Shown: positions 59,285 through 64,000 of the stretch, piece after piece
How the letters are laid out: each line of letters starts with the position of its first letter
Position numbering within the stretch: the first letter of the stretch is position 1
Source of the DNA: Acidobacteriaceae bacterium
GTDB taxonomy: Bacteria > Acidobacteriota > Terriglobia > Terriglobales > Acidobacteriaceae
DNA length: 64,000 bases
Reading direction: 5' to 3'
Assembly (NCBI GenBank): GCA_035944135.1
Contig: DASZBM010000008.1
Location: 1 to 64,000 of the forward strand
The notes under the pieces: model-generated
What the model was told of the DNA's origin: nothing
The model's database searches: none
Seen by the model: the letters and a program-made list of their open reading frames with translations, nothing else
Position numbers and translations under genes: made by a program

Positions 59285-61911
59285 GACATCAACGCCCCAG
59301 GATCACGCGACGGAGCTTTCTCTCCGGGACCGCAGCTGCAACAGCCCTCATTACAGAGGGCAGCATCGCCCGAAATCTCCACGCGCTTCAGGTTCAACCG
59401 GACGACATTCCCAGTCCTTACACTCTGCACTTTGCGCAACCGGCATCGAAGTGGCCGGACGCACTCCCGGTAGGCAATGGCAGGCTCGGCGCGATGGTCT
59501 TCGGCGTGCCCAGCGTCGATCGCCTGCAGTTGAACGAGGAGTCGATCTGGGACGGCGAGCCCAACCGCGACCGCAACAACCCCAAGGCAGCCGCGGCGAT
59601 CCCGCGCATCCGCGATATGCTATTCGCCGGCAACATCGCCGACGCTCAGGCCCTGGCTGTCAGCGACGTCCTCTCCATCCCACGCCGAATGCCTTGCTAC
59701 CAGACGCTCGGCGATCTCCACCTGGATTTCTCACCGATGGGCCTGACGCCCGAGGTCAACGTCGAGGGCTACGGCCTCCAACTCGACCTCGACACCGCGA
59801 TCGCGAAGACTACTTTTCGCCACAATGGCGTCACCTGCACACGAGAGATCTTTTCCTCCGCACCGGATCAGGTGATCGTGGTGCGCCTGGCCGCAGACAA
59901 ACCCGGCACTCTGCATGTGCGGCTCTCACTCGATCGGCCCGGCAGCTTCGAGACAAAACGATCTGCAAACGACCGGCTTGTCATGAAAGGACAGGCTCTT
60001 CCCGTAAACGACAACCCGGGTCTGCCCGTGAAAGAACATCAGACAGGCGTGCGCTTTCACGCAGAGCTGCTGGCTCTTCCTGAAGGCGGAAAAATTCTGC
60101 CCGCCAAAAACAACGACGACAATGAGCTCGAAATCGCCTCCGCGGACACCATCACTCTCTTCATCGATTGCGCCACCAGCTACCGCTTCCCCGCGCACGC
60201 CGGCGTGAGCAGCGGAGTCGATGCTGACGTCCTCACCGGCGATCCCGATGCGATGGGTGCAGCCGTAAATCGCAATCTGGTCCAGGCATCGCGCCGCTCG
60301 TATGCGGACCTCCGTCATCGTCACACTGAAGATCATCAGCGCTACTTCCGCCGCGCGAACATAAGCTTCGGTTCTGATCCGAACGCATCGATTCCAACCG
60401 ACAAACGCCTGGCTGCCATCAAGGCCGGCGGCGAAGACATCCATCTGCTGCCCATCTACTTCCAGTTCGGCCGCTACATGCTTATCTCGAGCTCTCGCCC
60501 TGGTACGCTCGCGGCAAATCTGCAAGGCATTTGGAACGATTCCGTCGATCCACCTTGGGGCTCCAAGTACACCGTCAACATCAACGCTGAGATGAACTAC
60601 TGGTTCGCCGAGAGCGCCAATCTCGCCGAGCTCCACTTGCCGCTTTTCGATCTGCTTCACGCAACCCTCGGCCCCGGCGAGCTCACGGCGAAGGAGATCT
60701 ATCGCGCAAATGGCTCAGTCGTCCACCACAACACTGACATCTGGGGAGACGCGTGTCCGATCGACGCACTCGGCGGCGGTGTCTGGCCCATGGGTGCTAA
60801 TTGGCTCTCGCTGCATCTCTGGCGCTACTACAGCTACACGGGCGACATCCGTTTCCTCGCAGAGCACACTTATCCGACTCTGCGCGAGAACGCCATCTTC
60901 CTGCTGGACTATCTCGTGCGCGATCCGCACACCGGCTACCTCGTCACTGGCCCATCCTGCTCGCCAGAGAACGCCTACCAACTCCCCAATGGCAAATCCT
61001 ACAACCTCTGCATGGGGCCCACGATGGATATCTCTATCGTTCGCGCGGTCTTCTGGCGACTGCTCGAGAGCGCGGACAACTTGAAGACCCTCGCGCCCGA
61101 GAGCAACAAAACATTACTGGCTCAAGACGAAGATCTCCTCGCACGAGTCCGCAACGCATGGTCGCAACTCCCACCCTTTCAGATCGGCCACGACGGCCGT
61201 CTGCAGGAGTGGCAGGTCGATTACAAGGACCACGAGCCTGGTCACCGCCACATCTCACACCTCTTCGGCCTCTTCCCTGAGGACCAGATCACGGTGCAGG
61301 GAACACCCGAGCTCGCCCATGCCGCCCGTCTCGTGCTCGACAAGCGCCTTGCAGCCGGCGGAGGATCCACCGGCTGGTCACGCGCCTGGATCATCAACTG
61401 CATGGCGCGCCTCGGCGACGGCGACGCCTGCTACGAAAACATCCTCGCGCTCCTGCGCGACAGCACACGCGGCAATCTGTTCGACGTCTGCGGTGTGAAG
61501 GAAAACTCGCCGTTTCAGATCGACGGCAATCTCGGCGCACCAAACGCGTTCATCGAAATGCTCCTGCAGTCACACGCCGAAACACCATTGACTCCGCCAC
61601 AAACCTCCACTCAGTCCCCGCACATCATCCGTCTCTTGCCGGCACTCCCTAAGGCATGGCCAAATGGCAGCTTCCGCGGGCTGCGCGCGCGCGGCGGAGT
61701 GGAGATCGATCTCGAGTGGTCGGACGGACGCGCCATGGAAGCGACCCTGCGGTCAACGATTGGAGGCACACTGCACATCGCAACACCGCAAGGCCAGAAG
61801 GCCTCGGCGGTCCTTCGCAACGGCAAACACATCCAGGCGCAATCCACCTCCGACGGTCTGCTCACGCTCAAAGCCGACCCGGGCACGACTCACATTCTGC
61901 GCTTCCACTAG
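59281..61911 (+). CDS. Secreted GH95 alpha-L-fucosidase (or alpha-L-galactosidase)
   Basis: 876 residues from ATG 59281, which overlaps the GH79 stop as ATGA; a longer frame from 58768 is a shadow of GH79. The Tat-like leader (RITRRSFLSGTAAATALI) suggests export. GH95 features: LPVGNGRLGAMVFG, QLNEESIWDGEPNRD, HNTDIWGDACPID, and GHRHISHLFGLFPED in the (alpha/alpha)6 domain, then FQIDGNLGA near the end. It removes alpha-1,2-linked fucose or galactose. Together with GH79 it suggests a glycan bearing both glucuronate and fucose-like sugars. Confidence 0.9.
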   Translation: MRHQRPRITRRSFLSGTAAATALITEGSIARNLHALQVQPDDIPSPYTLHFAQPASKWPDALPVGNGRLGAMVFGVPSVDRLQLNEESIWDGEPNRDRNNPKAAAAIPRIRDMLFAGNIADAQALAVSDVLSIPRRMPCYQTLGDLHLDFSPMGLTPEVNVEGYGLQLDLDTAIAKTTFRHNGVTCTREIFSSAPDQVIVVRLAADKPGTLHVRLSLDRPGSFETKRSANDRLVMKGQALPVNDNPGLPVKEHQTGVRFHAELLALPEGGKILPAKNNDDNELEIASADTITLFIDCATSYRFPAHAGVSSGVDADVLTGDPDAMGAAVNRNLVQASRRSYADLRHRHTEDHQRYFRRANISFGSDPNASIPTDKRLAAIKAGGEDIHLLPIYFQFGRYMLISSSRPGTLAANLQGIWNDSVDPPWGSKYTVNINAEMNYWFAESANLAELHLPLFDLLHATLGPGELTAKEIYRANGSVVHHNTDIWGDACPIDALGGGVWPMGANWLSLHLWRYYSYTGDIRFLAEHTYPTLRENAIFLLDYLVRDPHTGYLVTGPSCSPENAYQLPNGKSYNLCMGPTMDISIVRAVFWRLLESADNLKTLAPESNKTLLAQDEDLLARVRNAWSQLPPFQIGHDGRLQEWQVDYKDHEPGHRHISHLFGLFPEDQITVQGTPELAHAARLVLDKRLAAGGGSTGWSRAWIINCMARLGDGDACYENILALLRDSTRGNLFDVCGVKENSPFQIDGNLGAPNAFIEMLLQSHAETPLTPPQTSTQSPHIIRLLPALPKAWPNGSFRGLRARGGVEIDLEWSDGRAMEATLRSTIGGTLHIATPQGQKASAVLRNGKHIQAQSTSDGLLTLKADPGTTHILRFH

Positions 61912-61921
61912 CGCCCGCTAC

Positions 61922-61949
61922 AAAAAAGAGAGAGCGCCTCGGCGCTCCC
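61922..61949 (-). terminator. Rho-independent terminator of the second TonB receptor gene
   Basis: On the minus strand GAGCGCC, two bases and GGCGCTC (stem 61932-61947) are followed by TCTCTTTTTT (A-run 61922-61927 on the plus strand). It lies 25 bases after the receptor stop and also sits just after the convergent GH95 gene. Confidence 0.85.
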
Positions 61950-61973
61950 TCCGTTGCCGCAACTCTTCCTCGT

Positions 61974-64000
61974 CTAGAACAGGATGTGAATACCACCCTG
62001 GAGATTACGTCCCGAGTTCAACTGGCTAGTGATCGTTCCGAACGCCTTCGAGGTGGGGCTCACATTCGCCGACGAGAACTGTGCGTGATTGAGCGCGTTG
62101 AACGCGTCAACTCGTGGTTGGATCACGAATCGCTCACCCAGGGTGAAGTCCTTCAGGATAGAGAAGTCCCAGTTGTTATTTCCGTCCGAACGCAGCAGAT
62201 ACTCCGGAAAGGTGCGATAGTTGAACGCGTTTGGAGCGTTCGTGCTGGCCGCAGGATCAGTATTGATCGTGTCGAATCCAGCGGTGTTGAAGGATGCATC
62301 GCCGCTCGCGTCGTGTGGGTGGTTATGGAAGTTGCTGAAGTTGCCGGTGTAGGAGACATTCGTGCTCCACTGGATGGGAGTACCTGAGAGTGCCTGGTAG
62401 ATAGCCGTTAAGCGCCATCCGCCGACGATTTCGTCAGCCACACGAGACTCATTAAGGAACCGCTGCCCGCGTCCAAACGGGAGCGCAAAGATGCCCGTCG
62501 CCGCGAGGTGCTGCGGGAAATCCGAAGTCGTTTCGCCGTACCACAACGGCCCACCCGGATTAAGCTGTGACTGCGCACCGAGCAGCCTGGAATATTCGTA
62601 GTTGATGTTGAACTCGAAGCCGTGAGACATCCTCTTCTCCAGCCGCGCGTTCAGTGAATTGAACTGGGAGTTCTCACCTGGCACCAACTGCTCATACACC
62701 GCTGTGTACTCCGGATAACCCTGCAGCAGTTGTGCAACCGTCGTCGTCTTCGAGGTATTCAGACCGACCGTCGTGGTGCCCGCTGGATAGAGTCCATAGA
62801 AAGGATTTGTCACGCTGGCTTTGAAAAAGTTTGTAACGGTCGTGTCAGCGTATTGCGAATGGCTGAGGAACGGCAGAAGAGCTGTCGAACTGATCTGGTT
62901 CTGATAGGACAGGTGCACACCGTGAGCGCTGAAGCCGCCAATCTCGACCATCCATGATTTGCCAAACTGCTTTTCGACATCGAGCGACGTCTTCTCCACG
63001 TACGCAACCTTGGGATTCGGATCGATGTACACGACCTGGCCACCCAGGTTCGTATTCACTCCGAGAGCATTGCCTACCGGCTGAATGATCGGATTCACGC
63101 TCGGATTGAACGGATCGGCGAGTGTCGACGTCGGCACACCCGTTGACAGGTTCGAATTGATGTACGTCGAGGTTGCTGTATAGCCATAAGCTTGGCCGGC
63201 GTTGTAATCGTTGAACGGATTCAAGTACACCGCGAACCCGCCCCGTATCGCGAGCGTCCCGTTGGACCACGGAGGCGAGTACGCGAACCCAATTCGCGGG
63301 CTCGCGTAGAGCGGCGCAGTGTTGTAGCTGTTGCGCTGTGACGGTGATGCGTAAACGATGCCGCCCGTCGGCAAAAACGCCGAAGCCGGTAGGCTTGCGT
63401 TGGGCGCTGCGGCATATGCCTTTTCCGCAGCGGCGGTCAATCCATTAATGGCGCTGGGATTCCATGTCGCCACCATTCGGTTGTTGCTCTCCACAATCGG
63501 CGTCTCATGCTCCAGGCGTATGCCTGCGCTGATAGTCAGGTTCGACATCACCTTCCAATCGTCTTGTGCAAACCCGGCGAAGTACCAGTTGTTGTATTGA
63601 AAGCGGGTCGCGATCGTCTCGCTTCCACTCGTAGGCAGACCGAGATCGAACAGCGCGAATCCGCCGCCGAAGCTGGGCGCACCCGCGGAACTGCCGAGTG
63701 CGATGCCCGAACCGGATCCAGCCGAGAAGGCGAACTGCCCATTCGCTGACCCCGGGCCTAGCGTGGAGTCCTTGTTGGCACGGATGTCCTCACCGAACTT
63801 CAGCGAGTGGCGGCCAATGATCTTGTTGAAGCTGCTGTAAAGCTGGACCGTATCAAAGTACGCCTGGTTGCCAGGATTGGCGCTCAGACTGGGGATCGTT
63901 GCCCCATTATCCGAGAAGGTCAGGTATGGAATCGCTGGAGCCGTAGAGTTGGCCCCGAGGTAACTGGCGAACCCAAGCGACGTAGGGTTGATTCCAAGGC
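61974..64000 (-). CDS. TonB-dependent receptor (Oar-like), C-terminal part; N-terminus beyond the window
   Basis: The frame is open from the stop at 61974 to the window edge, at least 675 codons; I translated the last 450 bases by eye and found no stop. Features are beta-barrel strands typical of Oar-like receptors: FAGFAQDDWKV, QPRVDAFNALNHAQF, NAPNAFNYRTFPEYL and a C-terminal Phe (IHILF). The N-terminal CarboxypepD_reg-like and plug domains are outside. It probably works with the convergent GH79-GH95 pair in glycan uptake, though it is on the opposite strand. Confidence 0.9.
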   Translation of the reverse strand, partial: LGINPTSLGFASYLGANSTAPAIPYLTFSDNGATIPSLSANPGNQAYFDTVQLYSSFNKIIGRHSLKFGEDIRANKDSTLGPGSANGQFAFSAGSGSGIALGSSAGAPSFGGGFALFDLGLPTSGSETIATRFQYNNWYFAGFAQDDWKVMSNLTISAGIRLEHETPIVESNNRMVATWNPSAINGLTAAAEKAYAAAPNASLPASAFLPTGGIVYASPSQRNSYNTAPLYASPRIGFAYSPPWSNGTLAIRGGFAVYLNPFNDYNAGQAYGYTATSTYINSNLSTGVPTSTLADPFNPSVNPIIQPVGNALGVNTNLGGQVVYIDPNPKVAYVEKTSLDVEKQFGKSWMVEIGGFSAHGVHLSYQNQISSTALLPFLSHSQYADTTVTNFFKASVTNPFYGLYPAGTTTVGLNTSKTTTVAQLLQGYPEYTAVYEQLVPGENSQFNSLNARLEKRMSHGFEFNINYEYSRLLGAQSQLNPGGPLWYGETTSDFPQHLAATGIFALPFGRGQRFLNESRVADEIVGGWRLTAIYQALSGTPIQWSTNVSYTGNFSNFHNHPHDASGDASFNTAGFDTINTDPAASTNAPNAFNYRTFPEYLLRSDGNNNWDFSILKDFTLGERFVIQPRVDAFNALNHAQFSSANVSPTSKAFGTITSQLNSGRNLQGGIHILF

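Overview
The window looks like chromosome from an Acidobacteriota member, most likely the Terriglobia/Acidobacteriaceae (inference from gene content, no search was run). The pointers are high GC, two very large Oar-type TonB-dependent receptors with an N-terminal carboxypeptidase-regulatory-like domain, DUF3857/transglutaminase proteins, a Ser/Thr kinase fused to TPRs, a bacillithiol-type BshA, and many secreted glycoside hydrolases with Tat-like leaders. No rRNA, phage, insertion sequence or CRISPR array was seen.

Layout. 1-3.7 kb: end of mraY, then murD-ftsW-murG, part of a division/cell-wall (dcw) cluster that stops after murG. 3.7-9.6 kb (minus): an exported set of two DUF3857 proteins, one with a degenerate transglutaminase centre, and a TPR protein with two retropepsin-like lobes. 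9.7-15.8 kb: FAD monooxygenase, 3-hydroxyacyl-CoA dehydrogenase, MaoC-like hydratase, metallo-beta-lactamase-fold protein, a small zinc-finger membrane protein and a rhomboid protease; the gaps hold low-complexity and composite repeats. 15.9-19.7 kb: XRE regulator, FabG, and a divergent AraC regulator/aldo-keto reductase pair. 20-25 kb: alanine-type aminotransferase, a double-length ThyX-like protein, a GxxExxY nuclease-like gene between 49-bp direct repeats (46/49 identical), a SET-domain protein and a secreted TPR protein. 25-29.5 kb (minus): small unknown gene, ccmH, ccmF, a membrane protein and a stand-alone receiver. 29.8-35.6 kb: kinase-TolB-like-TPR protein, exported Gly-rich protein, bshA with a ChbG/HpnK deacetylase. 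35.7-40.3 kb: tyrosine/homogentisate degradation (hmgA, unknown gene, fahA, hppD) without a recognisable maleylacetoacetate isomerase. 40.4-41.8 kb: tRNA-Val, fluoride riboswitch, crcB, DUF190 gene, tRNA-Asp.

42-64 kb is a polysaccharide-utilisation region. A minus-strand run (TonB receptor, GH115, TIM-barrel protein, (alpha/alpha)6 glycosidase, GH31) ends at a strong terminator. Divergent from the receptor, across a large palindrome, is a membrane-anchored regulator-like protein; next come a zinc alcohol dehydrogenase and a translationally coupled GH79-GH95 pair facing a second, partial TonB receptor. GH115, GH79 and GH95 together point to a plant glycan bearing glucuronic acid and fucose (inference).

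The main points for follow-up are the repeat-flanked GxxExxY unit and its dispersed repeat family, the unknown gene in the homogentisate operon, the degenerate DUF3857 protein beside its intact paralogue, the bipartite ThyX-like protein, and the palindrome between receptor and regulator.
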